From Nocardioides sp. Soil797 (lineage in GTDB: Bacteria; Actinomycetota; Actinomycetes; Propionibacteriales; Nocardioidaceae), in assembly GCA_001429555.1 (NCBI GenBank), contig LMSR01000020.1:124001-188000 (forward strand): a stretch of DNA of 64,000 nucleotides. Direction: 5' to 3'. The position numbers were made by a program, and so were the translations under genes. Below, piece after piece: positions 17,746 through 26,607 of the stretch; position 1 is the stretch's first letter, and each line of letters begins with the position of its first letter. Below the pieces are notes generated by a model that ran no database searches, had not been told where the DNA came from, and was given only the letters and a program-made list of their open reading frames with translations.

Positions 17746-17811
17746 CGAACCGTCAATGCTTGATGCGCCAACAGGCAGTTCTTGATGGCCGAACCGGGGA
17801 TTCCTGATGGC
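17746..17811. repeat. Word repeat family A, copy 2: three direct 22-bp units
   Basis: Three exact 22-bp units (17746-17767, 17768-17789, 17790-17811) fill the space from just after the thyA stop to the start of the DHFR domain. Units share the frame CGAACCGG-nn-ATTCCTGATGGC or close variants. The third unit and part of the second lie in the reading frame of the DHFR gene and could encode its first residues or displace its ribosome-binding site. Confidence 0.88.
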
Positions 17812-18699
17812 GCTCGCGTGGTGATGGTCGCGGCGTACGCGCGCAACCGGGTGATTGGCAACGGCGGCGAGATCCCGTGGCACATCTCCGAGGACTTCGC
17901 CCACTTCAAGAGGGTGACGCTCGGCCACACCCTGGTGATGGGGCGCGCGACCTACGACTCCATCGGCCGCCCCCTGCCCGGGCGTACGACGATCGTGGTC
18001 TCCCGCCAGCCCGACTGGAGCGCGGGGGAGTACGCCGACCGGGTGCTGGTCGCGCACAGCATCACCGAGGCGCTCGACCTGGCCGCCACCCAGCAGGGCG
18101 ACACGATCATCGCGGGCGGCACCCAGACCTACGAGCAGGCGATGCCGTTCGCCACCCACCAGGTGCTCACCGAGATCGACCTCGAGCCGGAGGGCGACGC
18201 GCGCTATCCCGAGTTCACCGAGCACGAGTGGCGCGAGACCGAACGTATTCCCGGCCCCGGTCTCGAGTGGGTCTGGTGGGAGCGCCAGGCGCCGCCGCCG
18301 ACGATCGTCGTGTCCGCGATCGCGTTCATGCGGGACCGGCAGGTGCTCACCGTCCGCAAGCGCGGCACCGGCAAGTTCATGCTGGTCGGCGGCAAGATCG
18401 AGGCGGGTGAGGCCCCCATCGACGCAGCCCGACGCGAGGCAGAGGAAGAGGTGGGCCTGAGCCCCGCTGACCTCGAGCCGCTGGGCAGCTTCGTCGGGCT
18501 GGCCGCAAACGAGCCCGGACACCTGCTCCACTCCGAGGCCTACCTGGCCACGGTCGAGGGCGAGCCGAGGATCGCGGCCGAGATCGACGAGATGCGCTGG
18601 ATGGGCCTCGACGAAGCCGACGCCGAAGCACGCGACGACCTGGCGCCGTTGCTCGAGCACCACGTGCTGCCGGTGCTGCGCAAACGTTTCCCCTCGTGA
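17785..18699 (+). CDS. Dihydrofolate reductase fused to a NUDIX hydrolase domain
   Basis: This bifunctional protein is about 304 residues long. The N-terminal DHFR (about 12-165) reduces dihydrofolate with NADPH: MVAAYARNRVIGNGGEIPW, LVMGRATYDSIGRPLPGR, then IIAGGTQTYEQAMP and LTEIDLEPEGDARYPEF are all present. From about 172 a complete NUDIX domain follows (TIVVSAIAFMRDRQVLTVRK), with the box G-x5-E-x7-REAEEEVG at about 203-225. The NUDIX substrate is unknown; dihydroneopterin triphosphate or a damaged nucleotide would fit. Start choice is open: TTG 17782, ATG 17785, and GTG/GTG/ATG at 17818-17824. The earlier ones lie in a repeat, and the domain itself begins at the later ones. It follows thyA closely. 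Confidence 0.9.
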   Translation: MAEPGIPDGARVVMVAAYARNRVIGNGGEIPWHISEDFAHFKRVTLGHTLVMGRATYDSIGRPLPGRTTIVVSRQPDWSAGEYADRVLVAHSITEALDLAATQQGDTIIAGGTQTYEQAMPFATHQVLTEIDLEPEGDARYPEFTEHEWRETERIPGPGLEWVWWERQAPPPTIVVSAIAFMRDRQVLTVRKRGTGKFMLVGGKIEAGEAPIDAARREAEEEVGLSPADLEPLGSFVGLAANEPGHLLHSEAYLATVEGEPRIAAEIDEMRWMGLDEADAEARDDLAPLLEHHVLPVLRKRFPS

Positions 18700-18814
18700 G
18701 CGTGCGCCAGACGCCCAACGATCCCCCGGCACGAGAGGTGCCCTTGCAGCTTCCGTGGGAGGTCCTCCACCTCGAACGGCCTGCTGCCTCCACCTCCATG
18801 GCAGGCTGGAGGTC

Positions 18815-19738
18815 ATGGAACTCCGTGTCTTCACAGAACCCCAGCAGGGCGCAACCTACGACGACCTCCTGAAGGTCGCGCTGGCCGCAGAGGAGCTCGG
18901 CTTCGGGGCGTTCTTCCGCTCCGACCACTACCTTGGCATGGGCACCGAGGGTCTGCCCGGGTCGACGGATGCCTGGACCACGCTGGCCGGCCTGGCCCGC
19001 GACACCACGAGCATCCGGCTCGGCACGATGATGACCTCGGCGACCTTCCGGCACCCGGGCGTGCTGGCCATCCAGGTGGCCCAGGTCGACCAGATGAGCG
19101 GTGGGCGGGTGGAGCTCGGCATCGGCGCCGGCTGGTTCGAGGCCGAGCACACGGCGTACGGCATCCCGTTTCCCTCGACCCGGCAGCGCTTCGACAACTT
19201 CGAGGAACAGCTCGCCATCATCACCGGCCTCTGGGCCACGGAGGTGGGGGAGCGTTTCAACCACGACGGCCCCACCTGGCCCATCACCGACTCCCCGGCG
19301 CTGCCCAAGCCGACCCAGGCCAAGCCGCCGGTGCTGATCGGCGGCCTCGGCAAGCGGCGTACGCCGGAGCTCGCGGCGCGCCACGCCGACGAGTTCAACC
19401 TGCCGTTCGTCGACGAAGAGACCACGCGGACCCAGTTCGACCGGGTCCGTGCGGCGTGCGAGGCGATCGACCGTGACCCGGACGAGCTGGCCTGGTCCAA
19501 CGCGTTGGTGCTCTGCGTGGGCCGTGACGAGGCCGAGCTCAAGCGCCGGGCCGAGGCGATCGGCCGTGAGGTCGACGAGCTGAGGGAGAACGGGCTGGCC
19601 GGCACCCCCGACGAGGTGATCGCGAAGCTCAAACGCTTCGAGGCGCTTGGCAGCCAACGGGCCTATCTCCAGGTGCTCGACCTGTCCGATCTCGATCATC
19701 TGCAACTGGTCGCCGACGAGGTCATGCCCGCTGTCTGA
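18815..19738 (+). CDS. LLM-class F420-dependent oxidoreductase
   Basis: This is a 307-residue luciferase-like TIM-barrel protein: MELRVFTEPQQGATYDDLL, the segment FFRSDHYLGMG, RLGTMMTSATFRHPGVLA, and GGRVELGIGAGWFEAEHTAYGIPFP are family hallmarks of F420-dependent (MSMEG/Rv-type) oxidoreductases. The reaction is hydride transfer from F420H2 to an unknown organic substrate; F420 rather than FMN is inferred from the subfamily look. The ATG at 18815 has GGAGG just upstream; the longer frame from 18755 is rejected. The 115-bp gap before it contains overlapping GGAGGT/CCTCCACCTC inverted words but no gene. Confidence 0.86.
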   Translation: MELRVFTEPQQGATYDDLLKVALAAEELGFGAFFRSDHYLGMGTEGLPGSTDAWTTLAGLARDTTSIRLGTMMTSATFRHPGVLAIQVAQVDQMSGGRVELGIGAGWFEAEHTAYGIPFPSTRQRFDNFEEQLAIITGLWATEVGERFNHDGPTWPITDSPALPKPTQAKPPVLIGGLGKRRTPELAARHADEFNLPFVDEETTRTQFDRVRAACEAIDRDPDELAWSNALVLCVGRDEAELKRRAEAIGREVDELRENGLAGTPDEVIAKLKRFEALGSQRAYLQVLDLSDLDHLQLVADEVMPAV

Positions 19739-19818
19739 ACCGTGACCGCGTGCTGACATGGGTGTCCGCGCAGCCACCGGTGCACTCAAGTCGGGTTCGT
19801 GAGCGATAGCCTGTCGCC

Positions 19819-20718
19819 ATGACCTCCGCTGCCCCCGCCGCGCCCTTCGGCCGTGTGCTCACCGCGATGGCCACTGCCTTCCACGCCGACGACTCCGTCG
19901 ACCTCGAAGGCACCCAGAAGATCGCCCAGCACCTGGTTGCGAACGGCCACGACGGCCTCGTCGTCTCCGGCACGACCGGGGAGTCGCCGACCACCTCGGT
20001 CGAGGAGGACGGCCAGATCCTGGCCGCCGTCCGCGAGGCGGTCGGCGCTGACATCAAGATCGTCGCCGGCGTCGGCACCAACACCACGGCCCACTCGGTC
20101 GAGCTGGCCAAGCAGGCCGAGAAGATCGGTGCCGACGGTCTGCTCCTGGTCACCCCCTACTACAACAAGCCCTCCCAGAAGGGCGTGCTCCACCACTTCC
20201 GGCAGGTCGCCGAGACCACCAGCGTGCCCGTGATGCTCTACGACGTCCCGGGCCGCACCGCCACCGCGATCTCCCTCGAGACCTACGCCGAGGCGATCAA
20301 GATCGACTCCGTGGTCGCGGTCAAGGACGCGGTCGGCGACTTCGCTCGCGGTGTACGTCTCCAGCAGCTCGGCTACGCGGTCTACTCCGGCGACGACATC
20401 GCCAACCTCGGCTGGCTGGCCCACGGCGCCGTCGGCGTTGTCTCGGTCGTCGGCCACGTGGCCGGCAACCAGATCAAGGCCATGGTCGAGGCCTTCCACG
20501 CCGGCGACCACGCCGAGGCCCTCAACATCTTCACGCGGATGCTCCCCGCGATCGACGCCGTCATGGGTGTCCCCAACTACGGAGCGACCACCGCCAAGGC
20601 AGCACTTCAGCTGCTCGGCGTCATCGACAACCGACACGTCCGCAGCCCCCTCGTCGAACTCGACGAAGAAGAAGTGTCCGCACTTCGCACGGGGCTGGAG
20701 GCGGCCGGTCTCATCTGA
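19819..20718 (+). CDS. dapA: 4-hydroxy-tetrahydrodipicolinate synthase
   Basis: DapA condenses pyruvate with aspartate semialdehyde in the lysine and diaminopimelate pathway. The 299 residues contain the GTTGES motif that binds the substrate carboxyl, the YYNKPSQKG segment with the active-site Tyr, the Schiff-base Lys in VVAVKDAVGDF, and YSGDD near the C-terminus. A TAGCCT element (19807-19812) with exactly 6 bp before the ATG predicts a leaderless mRNA. The stop is 11 bp before the start of rnj, the usual actinobacterial dapA-rnj pair. Confidence 0.96.
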   Translation: MTSAAPAAPFGRVLTAMATAFHADDSVDLEGTQKIAQHLVANGHDGLVVSGTTGESPTTSVEEDGQILAAVREAVGADIKIVAGVGTNTTAHSVELAKQAEKIGADGLLLVTPYYNKPSQKGVLHHFRQVAETTSVPVMLYDVPGRTATAISLETYAEAIKIDSVVAVKDAVGDFARGVRLQQLGYAVYSGDDIANLGWLAHGAVGVVSVVGHVAGNQIKAMVEAFHAGDHAEALNIFTRMLPAIDAVMGVPNYGATTAKAALQLLGVIDNRHVRSPLVELDEEEVSALRTGLEAAGLI

Positions 20719-20729
20719 GGAGAACCACT

Positions 20730-22418
20730 TTGAGCCATCCGCACCCCGAACTCTCCGCGCCGCACGAGCTGCCGAAGGGTGGACTGCGGATCACCCCGCT
20801 CGGCGGCCTCGGTGAGGTCGGTCGCAACATGACGGTCTTCGAGTACGACGGCCGCCTGCTGATCGTCGACTGTGGCGTGCTGTTCCCGGAGGACCACCAC
20901 CCGGGCGTCGACCTGATCCTTCCTGACTTCGCCTCGATCCGGGGCCGTCTCGACGACGTCGAGGCCCTGGTGCTGACGCACGGTCACGAGGACCACATCG
21001 GCGCCACGCCGTACCTCCTGCGCGAACGCGGCGACATCCCGCTGGTCGGCTCCGAGCTGACCCTGGCCCTGCTCGGCTCGAAGCTGCGCGAGCACCGGCT
21101 CAGGGAGACCGTGCACCACGTCGTGCAGGCCGGCGACACGATCTCGTTCGGCCCGTTCGACCTCGAGTTCGTCGCGGTCAACCACTCCATCCCCGACGCG
21201 CTCGCCGTGGCGATCCGCACCGGCGCCGGCCTGGTGCTGCACACCGGTGACTTCAAGATGGACCAGCTGCCCCTCGACGGCCGCATCACCGACCTCAATG
21301 CCTTTGCCCGGCTGGGCGACGAGGGTGTCGACCTCTTCATGACCGACTCCACCAATGCGGAGGTACCCGGCTTCACCACGACGGAGAAGAGCATCGGGCC
21401 GGTGCTCGACTCGGTCTTCCACAACGCCCGCGACCAGCGCATCATCGTGGCCTGCTTCGCCTCCCACATCCACCGTGTGCAGCAGGTGCTCGACGCCGCG
21501 GTCGCCCACGGTCGCAAGGTCGCGTACGTCGGTCGCTCGATGGTGCGCAACATGGCCATCGCCCGAGACCTTGGCTACCTCAACGTGCCCAAGGGCGTCA
21601 TCGTCGACGCCAAGGAGCTGGCCGACCTCGCGCCGCACAAGCAGGTGCTGATCTCCACGGGGTCCCAGGGTGAGCCGCTCTCCGCCCTGTCCCGGATTGC
21701 CCAGCGCAACCACAACTTCGTGCACATCGAGGAAGGCGACACCGTCGTGCTCGCCTCGTCGCTGATCCCCGGCAACGAGAACGCGGTCTACCGGGTGATC
21801 AACGGTCTCTCGCGCTGGGGTGCGAACGTCGTGCACAAGGGCAATGCACTGGTGCACGTCTCCGGCCACGCCAGTGCCGGTGAGCTGCTCTACTGCTACA
21901 ACATCGTCAAGCCGAAGAACGTGCTGCCGATCCACGGCGAGATCCGCCACATGCGGGCCAACGCCGCTCTGGCTCGCGCCACCGGCGTCGAGAGCGTCGT
22001 CGTCGCCGAGGACGGTGTGGTCGTCGACCTGGTCGACGGCAAGGCAGAGATCGCGGGCAAGGTCGAGTGCGGCTACGTGTTCGTCGACGGCACCTCCGTC
22101 GGCGACATCACCGAGTCGTCGCTCAAGGACCGGCGCATCCTCGGCGAGGAGGGATTCATCTCCGTCATCGTGGTCGTCGACTCGCAGTCCGGCCACGTGG
22201 TCAGTGGTCCCGAGATCCACGCCCGCGGCTTCGTCGAGAACGAGCACACCTTCAACGGCATCAGGCAGCCGATCATCGACGCGCTCGACAAGGCGATGTC
22301 CGACGGCGTCAACGACACCCACCAGCTGCAGCAGACCGTGCGTCGGGTCATCGGCCGCTGGGTGTCGAACAAGCACAAGCGTCGCCCGATGATCGTCCCG
22401 GTGGTCATCGAGGCCTGA
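20730..22418 (+). CDS. rnj: Ribonuclease J
   Basis: RNase J is a metallo-beta-lactamase/beta-CASP ribonuclease with endo- and 5'-3' exonuclease activity in RNA maturation and decay. The 562 residues show the metal motif HGHEDHIGATPY, MTDSTNAEVPG, the beta-CASP region with IVACFASHIHRVQQ and YVGRSMVRN, the HVSGHAS motif, and LPIHGEIRHMRANA; the C-terminal domain is present. The start is TTG at 20730 with GAGGAGAA upstream. It is co-transcribed with dapA. A 56-bp palindrome follows 44 bp after the stop. Confidence 0.96.
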   Translation: MSHPHPELSAPHELPKGGLRITPLGGLGEVGRNMTVFEYDGRLLIVDCGVLFPEDHHPGVDLILPDFASIRGRLDDVEALVLTHGHEDHIGATPYLLRERGDIPLVGSELTLALLGSKLREHRLRETVHHVVQAGDTISFGPFDLEFVAVNHSIPDALAVAIRTGAGLVLHTGDFKMDQLPLDGRITDLNAFARLGDEGVDLFMTDSTNAEVPGFTTTEKSIGPVLDSVFHNARDQRIIVACFASHIHRVQQVLDAAVAHGRKVAYVGRSMVRNMAIARDLGYLNVPKGVIVDAKELADLAPHKQVLISTGSQGEPLSALSRIAQRNHNFVHIEEGDTVVLASSLIPGNENAVYRVINGLSRWGANVVHKGNALVHVSGHASAGELLYCYNIVKPKNVLPIHGEIRHMRANAALARATGVESVVVAEDGVVVDLVDGKAEIAGKVECGYVFVDGTSVGDITESSLKDRRILGEEGFISVIVVVDSQSGHVVSGPEIHARGFVENEHTFNGIRQPIIDALDKAMSDGVNDTHQLQQTVRRVIGRWVSNKHKRRPMIVPVVIEA

Positions 22419-22462
22419 GCGGCTCGGCTCCGCTCGCCCCACCCGCTCGCTCTCACCCCGCA

Positions 22463-22518
22463 GTTACCGAACAGTCCGCAGGTTCTCGGCGCCGAAAACC
22501 TGCGGACTGTTCGGTAAC
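22463..22518. terminator. 56-bp near-perfect palindrome between convergent genes
   Basis: Arms of 22 nt pair perfectly (22463-22484 with 22497-22518; the left arm starts GTTACCGAACAGTCCGCAGG). The 12-nt centre (CTCGGCGCCGAA) is itself palindromic except for one pair, so almost all 56 bp can pair. It lies between the stop codons of rnj and the secreted Ig-like gene and would work as a hairpin in both transcripts. It lacks T-tracts, so it may act as a bidirectional terminator or RNA stabiliser, or be another member of the palindromic word class. Confidence 0.75.
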
Positions 22519-22546
22519 TCAAGGGGCAGACACAACTGACAACGGG

Positions 22547-23866
22547 TCAGCGGATCCTCTTGCCGTTGTCCTTGACCTTCACCGCCTTCGTGGTGACCAC
22601 CAAGGTCTTGTGGCCCTGACGGACGATCGTGATGCGAGCCGTCAGTCTCTTCTTGCGATCCGCCTTCCGGATCACGTGGGCCCGCTTGGTCGATCCCTTG
22701 ATCGCCTTGCCGTTGCGCATCCACCGGTAGGTGACCTTGGCACCCGGGGCAGCCGACCGCAGCCGGATCTGCTTGACGCCCAGGGCCACCTTGACCTTCT
22801 TGTTCACCTTGTTGGTGCCCTTGAGAGAGATCTTCCCGCCCGCCCACACGGGAGCCGTTGCTCGGACCACCGGCGCGCCGGAGGCGGTCATCGTCCGTGA
22901 CTGATAGCCGGCCCGGGTGGCTGTCACGACGAAGGAGACGACGCGGCCGACGTCCTTGAGACCCAACGTGTAGTCGGTGCCGGTGGCGCCGGGGATCGGT
23001 GCGCCATCTCGCTCCCAGCGGCGAGTGAGCTCCGTGCCCGCCGGCCACTGGCCGTCGTCGCCGGTGAGGTTCTCGCCGAAGACGCGCTTGCCGGTGATGG
23101 TGGGGGGAGAGGTCGGAGCAAGCGTGCCGGTGGTGACCACCGCGGTGAACGCGGTGTAGGCATGGCCTGCCCAGTGACCCGGCCGCTGGGCAGTCACGCC
23201 GACCCGGATCCGCTTGCCGAGATCGGCCGCCGACGCCGTGTATTCCTCGCCGTGGCCGACGGGGTCGACGGTGCCCTCCCGGAACCACTCGTAGGCGTAG
23301 CTCTCGGGGGCGTTGGTCCAGGTGCCCGGGACAGCCGTCAGCGTCTGCCCGACCTGAGGCGTGCCTGACACGGAGGGGGTGGTCTGGTTGACCGGCTTGG
23401 GGCCGAGGTCGACCACGGCAGTGGAAGGCGAGTACTCATCCTTCACGCACGGGGTCAGGGCGCCGATCCCGCGGACCCACAGGCGGATGGTCTTGTTCTG
23501 GTCCTCGGCCCGGACTGTGTAGTTCAGGGTTCGGCTGGTCGTGTTCGGGTAGCTGGTGACGGAGCCGACGGCTTTGCCGCCGACGTACCACTGCACCTGC
23601 AGCGTCTTCGTGCTGCTGTTCCACACCCCGCTCCTCGCGGTGACGCTCTGACCGACGACCGGCCTGGTGGGGCTCGTGGGCGACAGGATGGCGGGATCGG
23701 TGGTGGCCGCGATGACGGGGCAGGGGACACCCGGGTCGTCCGGCAGTTCCGGCCCGTCACAGTCGAGGCAATTCGCGGCATGGACGCCGGGCGCGGTGAG
23801 CAGGGCCGCCACGACGGTGGTCGCCACGAGTGTGGTGCTGGTTCGCATCAGGGTGCGCAAACCCAT
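22547..23866 (-). CDS. Secreted protein with bacterial Ig-like domains
   Basis: This 439-residue exported protein has a signal peptide (TTLVATTVVAALLTAPGVHA) followed by a short Cys-containing segment (ANCLDCDGPE). Three Ig-like repeats share a pattern such as PVVGQSVTARSGVW, PQVGQTLTAVPGTW and KRVFGENLTGDDGQW, each with a YEWFREG or RRWERDGAPIPGATG type strand and a DLGKRIRVGVTAQRPGHW or DVGRVVSFVVTATRAGY end. The C-terminal part is very Lys/Arg-rich (KGTNKVNKKVKVALGVK). Such modules stack on surface or cell-wall proteins; binding partner unknown. The start has GAGGAG upstream. Confidence 0.8.
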   Translation of the reverse strand: MGLRTLMRTSTTLVATTVVAALLTAPGVHAANCLDCDGPELPDDPGVPCPVIAATTDPAILSPTSPTRPVVGQSVTARSGVWNSSTKTLQVQWYVGGKAVGSVTSYPNTTSRTLNYTVRAEDQNKTIRLWVRGIGALTPCVKDEYSPSTAVVDLGPKPVNQTTPSVSGTPQVGQTLTAVPGTWTNAPESYAYEWFREGTVDPVGHGEEYTASAADLGKRIRVGVTAQRPGHWAGHAYTAFTAVVTTGTLAPTSPPTITGKRVFGENLTGDDGQWPAGTELTRRWERDGAPIPGATGTDYTLGLKDVGRVVSFVVTATRAGYQSRTMTASGAPVVRATAPVWAGGKISLKGTNKVNKKVKVALGVKQIRLRSAAPGAKVTYRWMRNGKAIKGSTKRAHVIRKADRKKRLTARITIVRQGHKTLVVTTKAVKVKDNGKRIR

Positions 23867-23987
23867 GGGTTGACTCCTCTGGTCGAGATGGAATCCGCGG
23901 GTCGCGCGATCGGCGGCCGGAACACGGATCGCTGAGTCTAGGAAGGCGATCCGAGCTGCCGCGTCGGCCGAAGGTCGTGACTTCAGG

Positions 23988-24674
23988 TCAACCTTCGGAT
24001 GACGGGCGAGGGTGCGGCACGGCGCTCCTGCTCAGCCCGATCTGATGTCCGAGCACCACGGCCTGGACCCGGTCACGCACCTCGAGCTTGGTGAGGAGCC
24101 GGGTGACGTAGGTCTTCACGGTGGCCTCACTGAGGTGCAGGCGGGCGGAGATCTCCGCATTGGACAAGCCGTCACCCAGCGCGTGCCAGACCTCGAGCTC
24201 GCGTGCGCTCAACCGCTCCACCAGATCGTTCGCCCCAGCGGGTGCAGCGGTGGAGCCCTGGAGGTAGGCGTCGACGAGTCGTTGCCCGACGGGGCGGGAG
24301 AACACCAACCGGCCGGCGTACGCATCGCGCACAGCGGCCGTGATCTCCTCGGGCGGGCTGGTCTTGAGGAGGAAGCCGTCGGCTCCGGCGCGCAGTGCCC
24401 CCGCGACGTAGTCATCGAGGTCGTAGAGCGTGAGCATGAGTACGGCGGCGCGCAGCTGGTCGGTCCGGATCCGGTGCAGCCCGGCCAGGCCGTCATGGTC
24501 GGGCATCTCGACGTCCATCAGGACGACGTCGGCGTCGTGGTGGGCGGCCAGCTCAGCGGCCCGCAGCCCGTTCTCCGCCTCCGCGGCGACCGTGATGTCG
24601 TCGGTGGCCTCGAGGATCGAACGGATGCCGTTCCTGACCAGGGGCAGGTCGTCGGCCACCACCACGCTGATCAT
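23988..24674 (-). CDS. NarL/LuxR-family response regulator
   Basis: This 228-residue regulator has a receiver domain (1-120: SVVVADDLPLVRNGIR, phospho-Asp in DVVLMDVEMPDHDGL, Lys in GFLLKTSPPEE) and a C-terminal LuxR helix-turn-helix (RLSARELEVWHALGDGLSNAEISARLHLSEATVKTYV, interrupted here only by description). The ATG at 24674 overlaps the stop of the histidine kinase gene upstream by 4 bp (ATGA), so the pair is coupled. Target genes cannot be deduced; the secreted Ig-like gene downstream on the same strand is a candidate by position only. Confidence 0.92.
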   Translation of the reverse strand: MISVVVADDLPLVRNGIRSILEATDDITVAAEAENGLRAAELAAHHDADVVLMDVEMPDHDGLAGLHRIRTDQLRAAVLMLTLYDLDDYVAGALRAGADGFLLKTSPPEEITAAVRDAYAGRLVFSRPVGQRLVDAYLQGSTAAPAGANDLVERLSARELEVWHALGDGLSNAEISARLHLSEATVKTYVTRLLTKLEVRDRVQAVVLGHQIGLSRSAVPHPRPSSEG

Positions 24675-26527
24675 GTGCCGCTCCGAATCGCCGAGGGGAG
24701 AGGAAAGCGGGCCGAGACCCGGAACCCCGACCCGCCGGGACCGGCCGAGAAGTGCCCGTGGCTGGCCACGACCCGCTCGCGCAGTCCGTCCAGCCCCCAT
24801 TTGCCGCTTGGTGTGGAAGGTACCGCTCGCCCCGGCCCCGTGTCCTCGATTTCGATGATCAGGTGCTGCCGCTGACGGGCCACCACGACGCTCACCTCCG
24901 ACCCGGGCGCGTGTCGTCCGCAGTTGGTGAGGGCTTCCTGGACCACCCGGTAGCAGACCGTCGCGAGGTCCGGCGTGGGCAGCGTCGGCAGGTCGAGCCG
25001 CAAGGCCACCGACATTCCGCAACGGCGCCACTGCTCGACGAGGGCGACGAGCTCCTGGCCCAGCGAGCTGCTGTCCAACGCGGTGTGGTCGGCGCCGGAC
25101 CCGGCTGGGGTCGGCAGCAGCGGGTTGCTGGCAGTGCGGGCCTGCTCACCGGCATCCTTGGCGATGCGAAGGGCGGCGACGGCCTTCTCCGGAGCAGAGC
25201 CCAGATTCGCCTCGGCAGCGCTGACCTGGAGCAGCATCACTCCGACCGCGTGGCTGGTGGCGTCGTGCAGGTCGCGGGCGATGTGCACCCGCTCCCGGTG
25301 CACTGCCGCGGCGACGTCGCGCTCGATCGCGGAGCGCAGCACGTCGGACTCCTCACGGGCCCGACGGAGGATGCGGTCGGGCTCGCCCCAGGCGCGGCTG
25401 CTCGAGACGGAGACCAGGAGTACGGCGGCGATGAAGGCCGTGCCGTCGGTCCCGAACCGTGTGCCGAGGGCGAGCGCAGCGACACAGACAGCGGCCGCAC
25501 AGGCGCGTCCCTCCGTGGTGTCGTTGCTGCCGAGCAACCACAGCACCGCGGCCACGCCCGCCGCGACGAGAAGCAGCGCGTCAGGGTCCGCCGGAGGCTG
25601 CCACACCAGCAGCGACATCGCGGCGGCGAGCAGGGCACCTGCGGTGAGTGGGGTCGTACGTCGCAACGCGAGGGCCGCGACCACTCCTGCATAGGCGAGT
25701 GGCAGCCAGCGTTCGTCGGCCCAACCGTCGACCAGCAGCAGGGTGCTGACCGCCACCGACGCGCCTGCCGCTGCCAACACGAGGTCGAGCAGCAGCGGGG
25801 TGGATCGAGCTGTGGTTGACGGAGCGGCTGTGACCGGCTCGGCGCGCAGCAGGACGAGCAGGTTGCGCAGCTCCTCGACGGTGCGGCTGCCGCGGTCCCG
25901 GATCAGGCGGACCCGTGCCAGGGGCGGCCGTTCCATCCGCAAGGCGTCGTCGATGGCATCGACCATGTCGTGGACGGCGTGACGGAGGTCCGCCGCGGCG
26001 CTGTCGGCGACCCGACGCCGCTCGGCCTCGGCCTGCGGCCTGGCCAGCGCGACGGGGTCGGTCGAGGCGAGTCGCTCGGCCTCCGCCACGGCCCGGTCCG
26101 CGGCCAGGGCCCGGTGGCGGATCAGTCGGCCGAAGAGCCAGAAGGATCCGAAGACGAGGAGCGTGACGACCAGCTTGCGGATGGTGAGGCCGTCGCGCAG
26201 CGCCGCCGGGAGAGCGGTGACCGCGATCGCGAGGAGGCCGACCCAGGGCGCCGAGGTTCGACGTCCGACCCACCCGAGAACGAGGGCTGCGCCGGCGAGC
26301 AGCTCGAGGGAGCCGTAGCGGCTGCCGGTGGCCAGCTGGACGAGGCTCGCAGCACCGAGGAACAGGATCGGCAGCCAAGGCTGCCGGCGCGCCAGGAGTA
26401 CGGCTCCGGTCGCCAATGGCACGGCAAGGAGGGCCGGCGCGGAGCGCTCGTCGATGAAGAACGTCGTCCAGGCCGCGGTGAAGAGCGCGGGCACGAACGT
26501 GGGCCATCGGAGCACCGTCCACGTCAT
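24671..26527 (-). CDS. Histidine kinase with a degenerate duplicated sensor/DHp module
   Basis: This membrane sensor kinase is about 618 residues long. Several N-terminal helices are followed near 170-230 by a DHp-like stretch (RRVADSAAADLRHAV, then SRTVEELRNLLVLLR) that resembles the second one but lacks the phospho-acceptor HD context and any ATPase domain. A second block of helices (about 245-375) precedes a normal HisKA_3 DHp (ERVHIARDLHDATSHAVGVM, His near 420) and an HATPase with VQEALTNCGRHAPGS and the G boxes EDTGPGRAVPS and GLDGLRERV. It is 4 bp overlapped with its regulator. The start could be an upstream ATG at 26548. Confidence 0.88.
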   Translation of the reverse strand: MTWTVLRWPTFVPALFTAAWTTFFIDERSAPALLAVPLATGAVLLARRQPWLPILFLGAASLVQLATGSRYGSLELLAGAALVLGWVGRRTSAPWVGLLAIAVTALPAALRDGLTIRKLVVTLLVFGSFWLFGRLIRHRALAADRAVAEAERLASTDPVALARPQAEAERRRVADSAAADLRHAVHDMVDAIDDALRMERPPLARVRLIRDRGSRTVEELRNLLVLLRAEPVTAAPSTTARSTPLLLDLVLAAAGASVAVSTLLLVDGWADERWLPLAYAGVVAALALRRTTPLTAGALLAAAMSLLVWQPPADPDALLLVAAGVAAVLWLLGSNDTTEGRACAAAVCVAALALGTRFGTDGTAFIAAVLLVSVSSSRAWGEPDRILRRAREESDVLRSAIERDVAAAVHRERVHIARDLHDATSHAVGVMLLQVSAAEANLGSAPEKAVAALRIAKDAGEQARTASNPLLPTPAGSGADHTALDSSSLGQELVALVEQWRRCGMSVALRLDLPTLPTPDLATVCYRVVQEALTNCGRHAPGSEVSVVVARQRQHLIIEIEDTGPGRAVPSTPSGKWGLDGLRERVVASHGHFSAGPGGSGFRVSARFPLPSAIRSGT

Positions 26528-26607
26528 GGGCGGCACTGTGCACCACAATCACCGCTCGTGTGCTGGGAACGCGGAAACTCCTGCCCGGGGCCGGTGTCGG
26601 CCCGGCG

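Noticed and set aside
17746..17811. Riboswitch or leader for the DHFR gene
   Set aside because: The sequence is three copies of a 22-bp unit that recurs inside cydDC and after gcvT, so it is a dispersed repeat and not a folate-gene-specific element.
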